Below, piece after piece: positions 52,101 through 53,244 of a DNA stretch of 64,000 nt (position 1 is the first letter of the stretch; every line of letters begins with the position of its first letter). This stretch comes from Thaumatotibia leucotreta (taxonomy: Eukaryota > Arthropoda > Insecta > Lepidoptera > Tortricidae). A program made the position numbers and the translations under genes. The notes under the pieces are model-generated. The model was not told the DNA's origin. It did not search any database and saw nothing but the letters and a program-made list of their open reading frames with translations. The DNA is taken from the NCBI GenBank assembly GCA_025490895.1, contig JALPQI010002170.1:49108-113107 (forward strand), given 5' to 3'.

Positions 52101-53244
52101 GTACAGACACGCACCCTGGAGGCCTGCGCGCGAGTGGACGCGTGCGACAAAGATAGTTAGCTGCCTTTCGTTTACGATTGACGATTAAACGCTAGTGATT
52201 GGCAACTTGTCTAAGCACCCTGCTAACTTAACCTAACCTACGGAATATATAGTTAAGAGGATTTGAAGGTGTTAAAGTATAGCGTACACCACGGTGATAT
52301 CGACTGATTCACGATATAGTGGGCCTCTATGAGATATTGTATTTGCCTTGCCCGCCTCTCCGCCCGCGCCTCCCGCCGATAGGAACTCGCAGAGACATTG
52401 CACCGGTGACACACTGTCATCTCTAGTACAGACACGCACCCTGGAGGCCTGCGCGCGAGTGGACGCGTGCGAGTGCGCGAGCCGCTGCGTGTAGTACTGC
52501 AGCACGGCGCGCGCGCCCTCCTCGCTGGCGGCCACGGTGCGCCGCAGGTGCGCGGCCAGCTCGCCCGCCTTGCCCGCCTCGATAGGAACTCGCAGAGACA
52601 TCGCACCGGTGACACACTGTCATCTCTAGTACAGACACGCACCCTGGAGGCCTGCGCGCGAGTGGACGCGTGCGAGTGCGCGAGCCGCTGCGTGTAGTAC
52701 TGCAGCACGGCGCGCGCGCCCTCCTCGCTGGCGGCCACGGTGCGCCGCAGGTGCGCGGCCAGCTCGCCCGCCTTGCCCGCCTCGATAGGAACTCGCAGAG
52801 ACATTGCACCGGTGACACACTGTCATCTCTAGTACAGACACGCACCCTGGAGGCCTGCGCGCGAGTGGACGCGTGCGAGTGCGCGAGCCGCTGCGTGTAG
52901 TACTGCAGCACGGCGCGCGCGCCCTCCTCGCTGGCGGCCACGGTGCGCCGCAGGTGCGCGGCCAGCTCGCCCGCCTTGCCCGCCTCGATAGGAACTCGCA
53001 GAGACATTGCACCGGTGACACACTGTCATCTCTAGTACAGACACGCACCCTGGAGGCCTGCGCGCGAGTGGACGCGTGCGAGTGCGCGAGCCGCTGCGTG
53101 TAGTACTGCAGCACGGCGCGCGCGCCCTCCTCGCTGGCGGCCACGGTGCGCCGCAGGTGCGCGGCCAGCTCGCCCGCCTTGCCCGCCTCGCCGCCCGCGC
53201 CTCCCGCCGATAGGAACTCGCAGAGACATTGCACTGGTAACACA
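938..53244 (-). CDS. IntS1: IntS1, Integrator complex subunit 1, C-terminal half (16 exons)
   Basis: Integrator subunit 1 is a very large helical-repeat scaffold of the nuclear Integrator complex, which cleaves nascent snRNAs and attenuates transcription by RNA polymerase II. Sixteen exons in 53244..938 give about 860 codons. Recognisable landmarks in order are LPVQCLCEFL, LQWSSGTAVMPAVVAHA, LLPDWLRLHL, FIQTFGMP, GYMAQLLQVQRARG, LLLDWMSEL, AWRPLLVTLLAHRASW, VWQGRDR and IEARLPLALRC, which match human INTS1 in the same order. Splice phases agree at every junction except exon 10/11. The human protein is about 2190 aa, so roughly the N-terminal half and the extreme C-terminus are not here. Thirteen exons carry tandem arrays of their own 3' end. 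Identification rests on recalled human sequence. Confidence 0.92.
1222..2251 (-). pseudogene. Mariner transposase (one stop; first codons displaced)
   Basis: This is a D,D34D mariner transposase. The N-terminal helix-turn-helix region contains HAIIFYNFKRGLS and LVLEDRHVTYREIE. Catalytic positions are GDES, HHDNASSHTA and YSPDLSPND, with 34 residues between the last two aspartates. The frame is open from 2251 to 1222 except for one TAG at 1788-1786, where the family has Trp after GDES/GDET. The ATG and first seven codons (13572-13550) are separated from the rest by the RTE insertion. The two parts together total 1053 nt (350 aa), the normal family length. Confidence 0.93.
2623..3412 (+). pseudogene. 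RTE endonuclease domain (5' part of ORF)
   Basis: The ATG at 2623 opens an APE-type endonuclease: IRIASWNVGSMTGR, CCIHETKWKGSK, NVISAYAPQIG, YIGADFNGHVG and VDYILADRHLLK. The reading frame is cut in codon 264 by the Tc1-like insertion and resumes at 4719 with TFKNCKVIPGE and the SQHRLLVADF motif, the HRL motif of the endonuclease. This type of endonuclease nicks target DNA to prime reverse transcription. Confidence 0.92.
3413..4716 (+). mobile_element. Tc1-like element with decayed transposase, inserted in the RTE
   Basis: TA duplications lie at 3411-3412 and 4717-4718. The inverted ends share AAGAGTGA and TAAATTGTCGC. The plus strand holds a broken transposase with several stops and frameshifts: MSSNEKSVRDFI near 3567, a helix-turn-helix stretch LAKSCNTTRRTVQRTIKKLK, the first catalytic block IIDDESYLKADFK near 4005, and PPNCPKLQLIEK near 4370. 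Removal restores the RTE frame exactly (HLLK-TFKN). Confidence 0.88.
4719..6428 (+). pseudogene. RTE linker and reverse transcriptase domain
   Basis: This continues the RTE ORF. It has a stop near 4817 and frame changes near 4975 and 5155, then is open from 5080. Reverse transcriptase motifs are visible: KATGPDEIPAELWK, FIDLEKAFDRI, GVHQGSALSPLLFNLVMDYL and YADDVVLVEED (YADD at about 6113-6124). At 6428 the frame is cut by the LTR element and resumes at 13069. Confidence 0.92.
6429..6726 (+). repeat. 5' LTR
   Basis: 298 bp, TGTACAG...TTCA. I see no difference from the 3' LTR over the full length. AATAAA lies near its 3' part (TTAAATAAAAGTC, about 6657-6664). Confidence 0.9.
6727..6744 (+). 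other. Primer binding site of the LTR element
   Basis: TGGCGACCCTGCCAGGAT directly follows the 5' LTR, the position where a tRNA 3' end primes minus-strand synthesis. The primer tRNA was not identified. A partial copy (TGGCGACCCTGCCA) appears at about 37880, next to the exon-9 array. Confidence 0.65.
6779..7099 (+). CDS. Small ORF in the LTR element (uncertain)
   Basis: This 106-codon open frame contains three imperfect copies of a TMQPAHLPSKPV unit. I recognise no gag zinc knuckle or other domain. It sits just inside the primer binding site, where gag would be. It could be a gag remnant or chance, since the repeat leaves more than one frame open here. Confidence 0.25.
   Translation: MTLHRDPASAALRCTGGALRQPENPTRSSSLLTTMQPAHQPSKPVSTMQPAHLPSKPVTTMQPAHLPSKSAGSQASRKIQKNARPLKPSCATLINKNEQSKPDRRH
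7200..11119. other. LTR element interior, AT-rich, no gene seen
   Basis: No long open frame is visible on either strand. It contains an exact 80-bp direct repeat (9729-9808 and 10156-10235) flanking a small palindromic insert, a 60-70-bp imperfect tandem duplication near 9350-9480 (built on TTAACCAATGAT), and a repeated CGCGAGTGTAATGC motif near 8900-8970. No pol motif was found. Confidence 0.6.
9810..10005. mobile_element. Small inverted-repeat element inside the LTR interior
   Basis: TATCCTCGTAAGGCCCA at the left and TGGGCCTTACAAGGATA at the right form an inverted repeat of about 17 bp with one mismatch. The 63-codon frame between them has no recognisable product. The insert lies between two 80-bp direct repeats. 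Confidence 0.55.
11120..11135 (+). other. Polypurine tract of the LTR element
   Basis: AAAAAAAGGGGAAACA lies immediately before the 3' LTR start (TGTACAG at 11136), the expected plus-strand primer. Confidence 0.75.
11160..12792. mobile_element. TA-flanked DNA element in the 3' LTR
   Basis: The termini share an inverted AATTGGAGTTCGAGGCC (left TACCAGAAATTGG..., right as reverse complement AACCACTAATTGG...). TA duplications lie at 11158-11159 and 12793-12794. It is 1633 bp with no transposase recognised, so it is non-autonomous. It carries a shorter dispersed repeat at about 11636-12099. Confidence 0.82.
11636..12099 (+). mobile_element. Dispersed lepidopteran short repeat (GGGTTCCGT...CTTGGCCGGTTTTTT)
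   Basis: It starts AGGGTTCCGTCGCC, has a GTCCGTCTGTCCGTCTGTCA block, and ends GCGCGCGATTCCGACTCTC, CTTGGCCGGTTTTTTG. I recognise this as a very common short interspersed repeat of moth and butterfly genomes, name not certain. Its 3' end also occurs at 35053-35100. Confidence 0.65.
13069..13517 (+). pseudogene. RTE ORF C-terminal part
   Basis: The frame resumes after the LTR element with RMPINIKGKVYKTAVRPAML and YGAECWPLKKQ. It has one stop at 13194-13196 (TGA after LHVAEM), then continues MLRWSGGVTLLDKVPN, ETRLRWYGYVTRRPEDH and RPKKAGRPRLTW to a stop at 13517. This is the region that follows the reverse transcriptase in RTE/BovB-type ORFs. Confidence 0.88.
13748..13851. other. Intron sequence, nothing recognised
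   Basis: Short AT-rich stretch between the right mariner terminus and the exon-15 array. Confidence 0.6.
13852..15424 (-). repeat. Tandem array of IntS1 exon 15 (8 copies, 205 bp)
   Basis: Minus-strand units contain nearly the whole exon plus donor CTTCAA|GTGAGT. Unit starts are at 13852, 14057, 14262, 14410, 14615, 14820, 15025 and 15230. The copy at 14262-14409 has lost 57 bp. Copies differ by scattered substitutions (for example CGTCAGC, CGTCAAC, CAGTCAGC). Only the rightmost copy has the true acceptor. Confidence 0.93.
15237..15424 (-). CDS. IntS1: IntS1 exon 15
   Basis: Acceptor TCATCCCCAG|GTGCC at 15424, phase 0, reads VPKIRQLLIESSERP, then SATDRVSHTLLTALAHQTK, then EANF. Donor CTTCAA|GTGAGT. 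Length 188 nt, leaving two bases that exon 16 completes. The VPKIRQLL start corresponds to the segment after the LLLQLYLQRPE region in human INTS1. Confidence 0.88.
15425..15734. other. IntS1 intron, nothing recognised
   Basis: About 310 bp of ordinary intron between the exon-15 acceptor and the left edge of the exon-14 array. Confidence 0.6.
15735..19149 (-). repeat. Tandem array of IntS1 exon 14 (about 33 copies, mostly 99 bp)
   Basis: The main unit is 99 bp (33 codons). Shorter units have GGCAGCTACC instead of GGCAGCAGTACC. Longer units (about 119 bp, clustered at 16.8-17.3 kb and 18.65-19.05 kb) retain GGCTCGGCAGAGGCAGCAG. A TCGGCAGC/TCGGTAGC variant is mixed through the array. Each unit has the donor (minus strand ATGAAG|GTA). 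Variant units are interspersed, which gives the array a higher-order pattern. Confidence 0.93.
18967..19149 (-). CDS. IntS1: IntS1 exon 14
   Basis: Acceptor TTTGTTTCAG|CTGGAAG at 19149, phase 0. Reads LEVLIKYIMQEAEEAGPD, then IEARLPLALRCATDPPSLL, then LLLLLLYMK. Donor ATGAAG|GTAGCT. 183 nt, phase 0 at both ends. Matches the human LVELILAEAE...IQARLPLLLSC region. Confidence 0.92.
19150..19480. other. IntS1 intron, nothing recognised
   Basis: Ordinary AT-rich intron up to the poly(T) that marks the 3' end of the minus-strand LINE. Confidence 0.6.
19481..23090 (-). mobile_element. Near full-length Jockey/CR1-type LINE
   Basis: On the minus strand it ends in a poly(A) (plus-strand T run at 19480-19494) after a 3' UTR containing the complement of GTCGGTGGCAAACAAGCATA, a 3' end abundant in Lepidoptera. 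Its 5' UTR extends to about 23090 and includes the complement of ACAACACTATGTGTAGGGG. The 5' boundary is approximate. It sits in the intron between IntS1 exons 14 and 13. Confidence 0.85.
19543..22506 (-). CDS. LINE ORF2: endonuclease and reverse transcriptase, intact
   Basis: 987 codons with no stop or frameshift, counted from the ATG at 22506 (MARKQKKFGLS). The open frame reaches 22695 but without an earlier ATG. The APE endonuclease has FLTETQISC, VILGDFNAHHVEWLG and GSSDHCLIR. The reverse transcriptase has SSGPDGIPAVVLKR, AVSLDIAKAFDRVWH, AGVPQGSVLSPTLFLLHIND and CYADDSTGD (plus-strand 20422-20433). The C-terminal part contains RPHMEYCCHLWAGAP and RTVRLWNELP, typical of Jockey/CR1-group elements. 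All key catalytic residues are present, so it may be recently active. Confidence 0.93.
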   Translation of the reverse strand: MARKQKKFGLSAASPSTQVDYCIIRGIHSNLNAVHCHLETAQPTILFLTETQISCPADISYLLYPGYTLEHKFVRHAGVCMYTRQDVCCRRLLAFEDRDLSVLWVRVDYGGHTRVYACLYRSHSGNTETTRLFEHIQSTSDRVLEQYPSAELVILGDFNAHHVEWLGSRSTDFAGRSAHEFSLAYGLSQLVRSHTRIPDIEDHTSSLLDLLLTTHLDGYTIAVNAPLGSSDHCLIRTNSPCAQREPPRPTTTRRVWQYGSADWDGLREFYASYPWRQLCFALDDPDSCATNVAETIQLGMDCFIPNSLIATGAKKRPWFNRPCKEAAVQKQAAYRAWTKAVTDKDPNVSDAKRRLNAASRSCKRAVARAKFDFVGRFGEKLAGHPSGSRAFWSLAKAAEGNFCRSSLPPLRNADGNLVHSAKEKADLLGALFASNSTVSDDGSIIPPTIPRCAHSMPEIRISQKDVRRELLSLNVHKSSGPDGIPAVVLKRCAPELCPVLTRLFALSSIKREVPSSWKTALVHPVPKKGDRSDPSNYRPIAITSLLSKVMERIVNAKLLGYLEEHDLISDRQYGFRHGRSTGDLLVYLTHRWASAIESQGEALAVSLDIAKAFDRVWHRGLLSKLPSYGLPEGLCRWIASFLSGRRIRAVVDGSCSDSMDINAGVPQGSVLSPTLFLLHINDMLSIGDLHCYADDSTGDTFYTGRANIPRSVVLESRGKLVSDIENTLSRVSLWGRDNLVRFNPTKTQVCAFTAKKTPFTVAPKFQDTALTMSGSIGILGVDISNDVQFRCHLEGKATLASKKLGVLNKARGYFTPGQRLLLYKSQVRPHMEYCCHLWAGAPVYQLAPFDSVQRRAVRIVDDPRLTGGIEPLSLRRDFASLCVFYRLYNGLCSEELYDMMPTSTFHHRTARHRLGAHPHTLQPKWSRTVRFQRNLFPRTVRLWNELPAEVFPLDYSMGFFKRGVYKFLLGRQRACDTPGVASAHRLR
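23095..23172 (+). mobile_element. RTE 3'-end fragment
   Basis: TGGCAATCTTTGGAGG, CAGCAGTGGACGTCGTT and CAGCTGATATGACGATA are close to the 3' end of the larger RTE at 34980-35045. It is truncated to the last 80 bp and abuts the 5' end of the LINE. Confidence 0.7.
23173..23660. other. IntS1 intron with LINE 3'-tail remnant
   Basis: AATAAATAAATAAATAAT near 23182, then TACAAAAGGCGAACTTAATG and GGCATTCTCTACCAGTCAAC (23260-23320), a common lepidopteran LINE 3' tail in reverse orientation. AT-rich (ATATAAATA) sequence follows. No gene. Confidence 0.5.
23661..25055 (-). repeat. Tandem array of IntS1 exon 13 (10 copies, 139 bp)
   Basis: Ten units start every 139 bp from 23661 to 24912 and look identical. 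Each has the exon 3' part (minus strand LHFAETLMGSERVWQGRDR) and the donor GCGCAG|GTACCC plus about 27 bp of intron. The rightmost copy carries the real acceptor and the upstream part of the exon. Confidence 0.95.
24923..25055 (-). CDS. IntS1: IntS1 exon 13
   Basis: Acceptor TTTTCACAG|AGGTTGG at 25055 completes the GG- left by exon 12. Reads GWAASGVLDFAETLMGSER, then VWQGRDRAAPKHQAPCH, then RLTHAQ. Donor GCGCAG|GTACCC. 133 nt. The VWQGRDR core matches human IWQGRDQ, one of the clearest landmarks for INTS1. Confidence 0.94.
25056..26086. other. IntS1 intron with LINE 3'-tail remnant
   Basis: At 25150-25300 a reversed LINE 3' tail is recognisable (TTCTTTATTGTGCTAAAATT, CAACAACAGGCGGTCTTATC). 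The rest is AT-rich. An open frame at 25842-26183 runs across the solo-LTR boundary, and I see no domain in it. Confidence 0.5.
26094..26425 (+). mobile_element. Candidate solo LTR
   Basis: 332 bp beginning TGTTACAATT and ending CTTACATACA (TG...CA), flanked by TCCTACA on both sides (26087-26093, 26426-26432). AATAAA lies near 26340. The 7-bp duplication is longer than the usual 4-6 bp, so the boundary is tentative. Confidence 0.5.
26469..28860 (-). repeat. Tandem array of IntS1 exon 12 (17 copies, 142 bp)
   Basis: GTCAGGTTGCAGCAAGG recurs every 142 bp from 26469 to 28741 without visible differences. Each unit holds the exon body from MFRSGSAAW to LLQPD, the donor GACGG|GTAAAT and about 35 bp of intron. 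The rightmost copy alone has the true acceptor. Confidence 0.95.
28739..28860 (-). CDS. IntS1: IntS1 exon 12
   Basis: Acceptor TATTGTGCAG|ATGCGG at 28860, phase 0. Reads MRLMFRSGSAAWRPLLVTL, then LAHRASWRTLHTCLSTLL, then QPD plus GG. Donor GACGG|GTAAAT. 122 nt. Matches the human LRLLF...FRPYLLTLFTHQSSWPTLH region. Confidence 0.94.
29135..29276. mobile_element. Palindromic MITE
   Basis: ATATGAAGGATCCACGGAAA at the left pairs with the reverse complement ATATGAAGGGTCCACGGAAA at the right. Arms are about 33 bp, total 142 bp. It lies in the intron between exons 12 and 11 (28861-29462), which otherwise holds only AT-rich sequence. Confidence 0.75.
29463..31245 (-). repeat. Tandem array of IntS1 exon 11 (13 copies, 134 bp)
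   Basis: GTTACCTGTCGCTCGGG recurs every 134 bp from 29501 to 31109. Units look identical and contain the exon part FARLGLGCGLLLDWMSELQ and the donor CGACAG|GTAACA. The high GC content keeps several frames open for more than 600 codons on the plus strand; these are not genes. Confidence 0.95.
31114..31245 (-). CDS. IntS1: IntS1 exon 11
   Basis: Acceptor TTATGTGCAG|GTGAAAG at 31245. Reads VKVEVGCEPPPPHVFARL, then GCGLLLDWMSELQRETLG, then PQPERQ. Donor CGACAG|GTAACA. 132 nt, phase 0. LLLDWMSEL corresponds to human LLVDWLEML. An AAAG|TGG acceptor 7 nt downstream would instead agree with the phase of exon 10. Confidence 0.92.
31246..31921. other. IntS1 intron, mostly unrecognised
   Basis: Contains a repeat at 31500-31626 shared with 36368-36495 (below). 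Otherwise no coding signal. Confidence 0.5.
31500..31626 (+). repeat. Dispersed repeat, copy 1
   Basis: Shares AAATCGACACGAGTTACGAA, TTTTTCAG, CCTCCGAAG and TCGCACTAGCGCGTAAAAA with 36368-36495 in the next intron segment, same orientation. About 80% alike by eye. Family unknown. Confidence 0.65.
31974..35032 (+). pseudogene. RTE endonuclease/reverse transcriptase, broken by a 59-bp fold-back insertion
   Basis: The frame from ATG 31974 has endonuclease motifs LATYNTRTLRTDEKL, IVGLSEVRREG, VIQVYAPTSTH, VMGDFNAKLG and TGSDHRLVRG. The reverse transcriptase has KAPGEDGITAELLKAGG, AFVDYEKAFDSIETW, RGVRQGDVISPKLFT and LRFADDIVVLAETL (FADD at about 34265). The C-terminus ends SLGEAYVQQWTSFG. The only break is a 59-bp insertion after 33246; leaving it out gives one frame of exactly 1000 codons including the stop. 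Close to the endonuclease-reverse transcriptase annotated in Heliconius. Confidence 0.93.
33194..33307. repeat. Perfect 53-bp inverted repeat inside the RTE ORF
   Basis: Arms 33194-33246 and 33255-33307 are exact reverse complements separated by GATGGCTT. The second arm plus spacer is extra compared with the family reading frame. Confidence 0.95.
35053..35100 (+). mobile_element. 3' end of the dispersed short repeat
   Basis: GGAACCCTTCGCGCGCGAGT, then CTGACTCGCACTTGGCCGGTTTTTT, the same 3' end as at 12050-12099. It directly abuts the RTE tail; the 5' part is missing. Confidence 0.65.
35119..35241. mobile_element. MITE
   Basis: AGTAAAACGTCCCACTTTGT at the left mirrors the right arm (reverse complement AGCAAAACGTCCCAGTTTGT). 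Arms of about 30 bp with few mismatches. Confidence 0.65.
35425..35585 (+). mobile_element. tRNA-derived SINE
   Basis: The head CCTCCGTAGCCTAGTTGGTA looks like a Pol III A box and GGTTCCTGGTTAAAATCC a decayed B box. The tail TTTATCATAAATATTTG...TTATACACGG is shared with the SINE at 57360-57545. It is not a functional tRNA: no acceptor stem pairing is visible. Confidence 0.7.
35586..36048. mobile_element. TA-flanked MITE
   Basis: Ends CACGGTGCCCATGAGGAAGG and (reverse complement) CAAGGTGCCCGTGAAGAACG, with TA on each side. About 463 bp, AT-rich interior with A/T runs, no ORF. Confidence 0.72.
36133..36298. mobile_element. Palindromic MITE
   Basis: Outer arms TTACCGTAAAACGGGGTAAA and the reverse complement of TTTACCCATGTTTACGGTA, extending through GTAGAGTAAACTGG. 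An inner CCAGTTTAGAA/TTCTAAACTGG pair extends the fold. Confidence 0.72.
36368..36495 (+). repeat. Dispersed repeat, copy 2
   Basis: Partner of 31500-31626: AAATCGACACGAGTTACGAA...TCGCACTAGCGCGTAAAAA in the same orientation. Confidence 0.65.
36646..36922. mobile_element. MITE with arms of about 100 bp
   Basis: Left AGGGCATTTTGACTCCTAGG...AAGCATGAAATATT; the right arm is its reverse complement with only a few mismatches, through GGGACACCCAATTAGCTTAA and GCTTTGTAACGACAATTAAG. The nearly identical arms suggest a recent insertion. Confidence 0.82.
37161..37308 (-). CDS. IntS1: IntS1 exon 10 (probable)
   Basis: Acceptor TTCTAATCCCAG|GTGTGC at 37308, phase 0 after exon 9. Reads VCSNLLHQCKCPAGPVASLL, then ATLAAPEKSTQAQGVPTLP, then PATKDQLIA. 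The proposed donor GCCG|GTACAG leaves one base, which does not fit exon 11 started at 31245 but does fit one started 7 nt later. No tandem array is attached to it. Confidence 0.65.
37372..37750. mobile_element. PIF/Harbinger-type MITE
   Basis: TTA duplications at 37369-37371 and 37751-37753. Ends GGGCGTTTGTGCACTACACT and (reverse complement) GGGCGATTGTGCACCACAAT, about 37-bp arms. The 3-bp TTA target and GGGC start are typical of PIF/Harbinger elements. 379 bp, no ORF; the internal GTGCAC motif recurs several times. Confidence 0.8.
37925..40439 (-). repeat. Tandem array of IntS1 exon 9 (20 copies, 122 bp)
   Basis: GTCACTGACCTCTCGG recurs every 122 bp from 37933 to 40251 with no visible differences. 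Units hold VRGMSARASHAAALLRSLAP, the donor CGAGAG|GTCAGT and about 40 bp containing CTGCTGCAG. The rightmost copy continues into the unique 5' part of the exon. Confidence 0.95.
40260..40439 (-). CDS. IntS1: IntS1 exon 9
   Basis: Acceptor TTCCACACAG|CAAATAGC at 40439. Reads QIAEEAKKIRANIPADCPY, then ISRVIAFLRQADNSVVRGM, then LLRSLAPARELRE. Donor GAGAG|GTCAGT. 180 nt, phase 0 at both ends. Confidence 0.88.
40597..40766 (-). CDS. IntS1: IntS1 exon 8
   Basis: Acceptor TTTTACCAG|ATGACGC at 40766 completes the codon begun by exon 7. Reads DDALFEEEPLPSEDEDDYAP, then LVIQPDQVPSLLATAFCGAR, then NLDESFTELHA. Donor CACGCG|GTAAGT is a strong consensus. An acidic linker followed by helical sequence. 170 nt, no array, lower GC than the array exons. 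Confidence 0.86.
40975..41560 (-). repeat. Tandem array of IntS1 exon 7 (3 copies, 188 bp)
   Basis: AGTAACATCCATGCGACACG recurs at 40981, 41169 and 41357. Copies differ at a few positions (CATGTAACC/CATGTAGCC; GGCGGCGAAGG/GGCAGCGAAGG). Each contains most of the exon and the donor CCGC|GTACGT. Confidence 0.93.
41394..41560 (-). CDS. IntS1: IntS1 exon 7
   Basis: Acceptor TTGTCCCCAG|TGCCC at 41560. Reads ALLAALDACPAAAVLRLGVE, then RGYMAQLLQVQRARGCTGGE, then ASYPP. Donor CGC|GTACGT. 167 nt. Matches human NYMAHLVEVQHERGASGG, a strong landmark. Confidence 0.94.
41561..42237. other. IntS1 intron, nothing recognised
   Basis: Contains loosely repeated words (TCTTGGTTCCCTA, CCTAGAT, GATTCTA) but no identifiable element or gene. 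Confidence 0.5.
42238..43702 (-). repeat. Tandem array of IntS1 exon 6 (11 copies, 123 bp)
   Basis: GCTCACCTGCAAGCAGCC recurs every 123 bp from 42238 to 43468. Units contain LLPDWLRLHL and the exon end joined by an internal deletion, plus donor TGCAG|GTGAGC. Repeats look identical; the first and last copies are the variants. Large open frames (up to 511 codons) are by-products of GC-richness and a unit divisible by 3. Confidence 0.95.
43474..43702 (-). CDS. IntS1: IntS1 exon 6
   Basis: Acceptor AAATCCACAG|ACGACAC at 43702 completes the codon from exon 5. Reads DTNQEMYSWLESVWVGSP, then NSTLLPDWLRLHLARSARP, then HKLALFIQTFGMPQAAC. Donor TGCAG|GTGAGC. 229 nt. LLPDWLRLHL and FIQTFGMP match human LLPDWLKL and FVQSFGIP. 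A second possible acceptor (ACCAG|GAGATG) does not fit the phase. Confidence 0.93.
43742..43918 (+). pseudogene. 3'-end fragment of a LINE ORF
   Basis: The plus strand reads RPIGTSTTRWTDQIKDS, then SVVRNAQDRKRWRQIIRSRC, ending at TGA 43916-43918. This RW-rich ending is typical of LINE polyproteins of the RTE/I type. The rest of the element is missing. Confidence 0.65.
43919..45015. other. IntS1 intron, repeat-rich, no gene
   Basis: 44085-44257 has sub-terminal similarity to a segment inside the exon-1 array (AGCTGCCTTTCGTT, TTGACGAT, GATTGGCA). 44560-44850 is a degenerate series of TTGCCCGAA and GCCATATTATTAAGTG words. CTAAGATGGCGG near 43989 resembles the satellite at the right end of the window. 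Confidence 0.5.
45016..46027 (-). repeat. Tandem array of IntS1 exon 5 (7 copies, 135 bp)
   Basis: GGCTCCACTCCTGGCAG recurs every 135 bp from 45018. The unit is 45 codons, and the IntS1 frame stays open from the exon through all copies to a stop at 44999. Donor GCCT|GTGAGT in each unit. One substitution (CAGCCGGG/CAGCTGGG) marks the rightmost copy. Confidence 0.95.
45868..46027 (-). CDS. IntS1: IntS1 exon 5
   Basis: Acceptor ATTGATCTAG|GCACGC at 46027, phase 0. Reads ARSAGPLTPEAGEEWGAGG, then LVTLQWSSGTAVMPAVVAHA, then YKLLCYGPSA. Donor GCCT|GTGAGT. 160 nt. Matches the human SSGTA...PVFVVHA...LLTLGPP region. Confidence 0.92.
46028..46955. other. IntS1 intron with LINE tails
   Basis: 46085-46110 AAATTCAAATTCAAATTATT is a LINE tail. 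46190-46350 (ATCATCAGCCCATGATAGTC, GCTGGACGTAGGCCTCTCCT) is a reversed RTE-like 3' end. 46597-46745 is another (listed separately). No gene. Confidence 0.55.
46597..46745 (-). pseudogene. RTE LINE 3'-end fragment
   Basis: The minus strand reads RPPTRWSDDLVKVAGVQWMR, then DRSLWNSLGEAYVQQWMSIG and stop, followed by a GATGATGACGATG tail. The same family as the RTE at 31.9-35.0 kb, but a different copy. Confidence 0.85.
46956..47983 (-). repeat. Tandem array of IntS1 exon 4 (7 copies, 147 bp)
   Basis: CGTACCTGCCGCAGATGTG recurs every 147 bp from 46956 to 47838. The unit is 49 codons, and the IntS1 frame stays open from the exon through all copies to 46949. Donor CGGCAG|GTACGT in each unit. Confidence 0.95.
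47843..47983 (-). CDS. IntS1: IntS1 exon 4
   Basis: Acceptor TTTTGTTCAG|GACCTAAG at 47983, phase 0. Reads DLSQVVMERQVVISGVLPPA, then RLQHRTLHKLTSIFYTHLRQ. Donor CGGCAG|GTACGT. 141 nt. Confidence 0.88.
47984..48520. other. IntS1 intron, nothing coding
   Basis: Contains two copies of GGCCTAGGCCTG(A/C)A followed by TATGAAAT (48164, 48460), and a CGACCGAGCGAAGCGACC stretch of a kind common in lepidopteran repeats. No element boundary found. Confidence 0.5.
48521..49121 (-). repeat. Tandem array of IntS1 exon 3 (4 copies, 170 bp)
   Basis: GGCGAGGCAGGCGGCGCGCA recurs at 48524, 48694, 48864 and 49034. Units hold RDEVLARLRAACLAECVPRH and onward plus donor GTGCTG|GTATGT and a little intron. Confidence 0.94.
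48941..49121 (-). CDS. IntS1: IntS1 exon 3
   Basis: Acceptor CATTGAACAG|AGAATGG at 49121 completes the codon from exon 2. Reads EWLELLVQLRHWEAVRDEVL, then LAAYIAFLADHAAACPGEAL, then PPLVL. Donor GTGCTG|GTATGT. 181 nt. Confidence 0.89.
49122..49995. other. IntS1 intron, nothing recognised
   Basis: About 870 bp of AT-rich intron without a visible element or ORF. Confidence 0.55.
49996..50066 (-). CDS. IntS1: IntS1 exon 2
   Basis: Acceptor TTCTGTCGCAG|GGCTTG at 50066, phase 0. Reads GLKLVLTQAEDTVEMDYNAD, then VSP. Donor CCTGA|GTAAGT (consensus). 71 nt; too short for ORF finders. Phases fit exon 1 (0) and exon 3 (2+1). Notably AT-richer than the array exons, and it has no array. Confidence 0.85.
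50067..50889. other. IntS1 intron
   Basis: Includes a segment (about 50178-50300, TTAACCTAACCTACGGAATA ... GAGATATTGTA) that was captured into the 294-bp repeat units to its right, and a piggyBac-type MITE. No gene. Confidence 0.6.
50349..50531. mobile_element. piggyBac-type MITE
   Basis: Flanked by TTAA (50345-50348, 50532-50535). Starts CCCTTTTCCAGTCCC and ends GGGCCTGGAAAAGGG, an inverted repeat with one mismatch. The TTAA target and CCC/GGG termini are the piggyBac signature. 183 bp, no ORF. Confidence 0.82.
50890..53244 (-). repeat. Composite tandem array of IntS1 exon 1 (294-bp and 203-bp units)
   Basis: The right part (about 52370-53244) has four 203-bp units with nearly the whole exon and the donor TCCAGG|GTGCGT. 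The left part (about 50890-52365) has five 294-bp units in which only the last about 28 bp of the exon plus the donor remain, fused to a MITE-like tail (AGCTGCCTTTCGTTTACG) and to intron sequence also present once at 50178-50300. Confidence 0.93.
53049..53244 (-). CDS. IntS1: IntS1 exon 1 (first exon visible, not the first of the gene)
   Basis: Acceptor TTTTTTGACAG|TGTGTTA at 53244; the first base completes a codon from an upstream exon outside the visible set. Reads VLPVQCLCEFLSAGGAGGEA, then LAAHLRRTVAASEEGARAVL, then QYYTQRLAHSHASTRAQASR. Donor TCCAGG|GTGCGT. 196 nt. Corresponds to the human ECLCHFL region. Confidence 0.9.
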
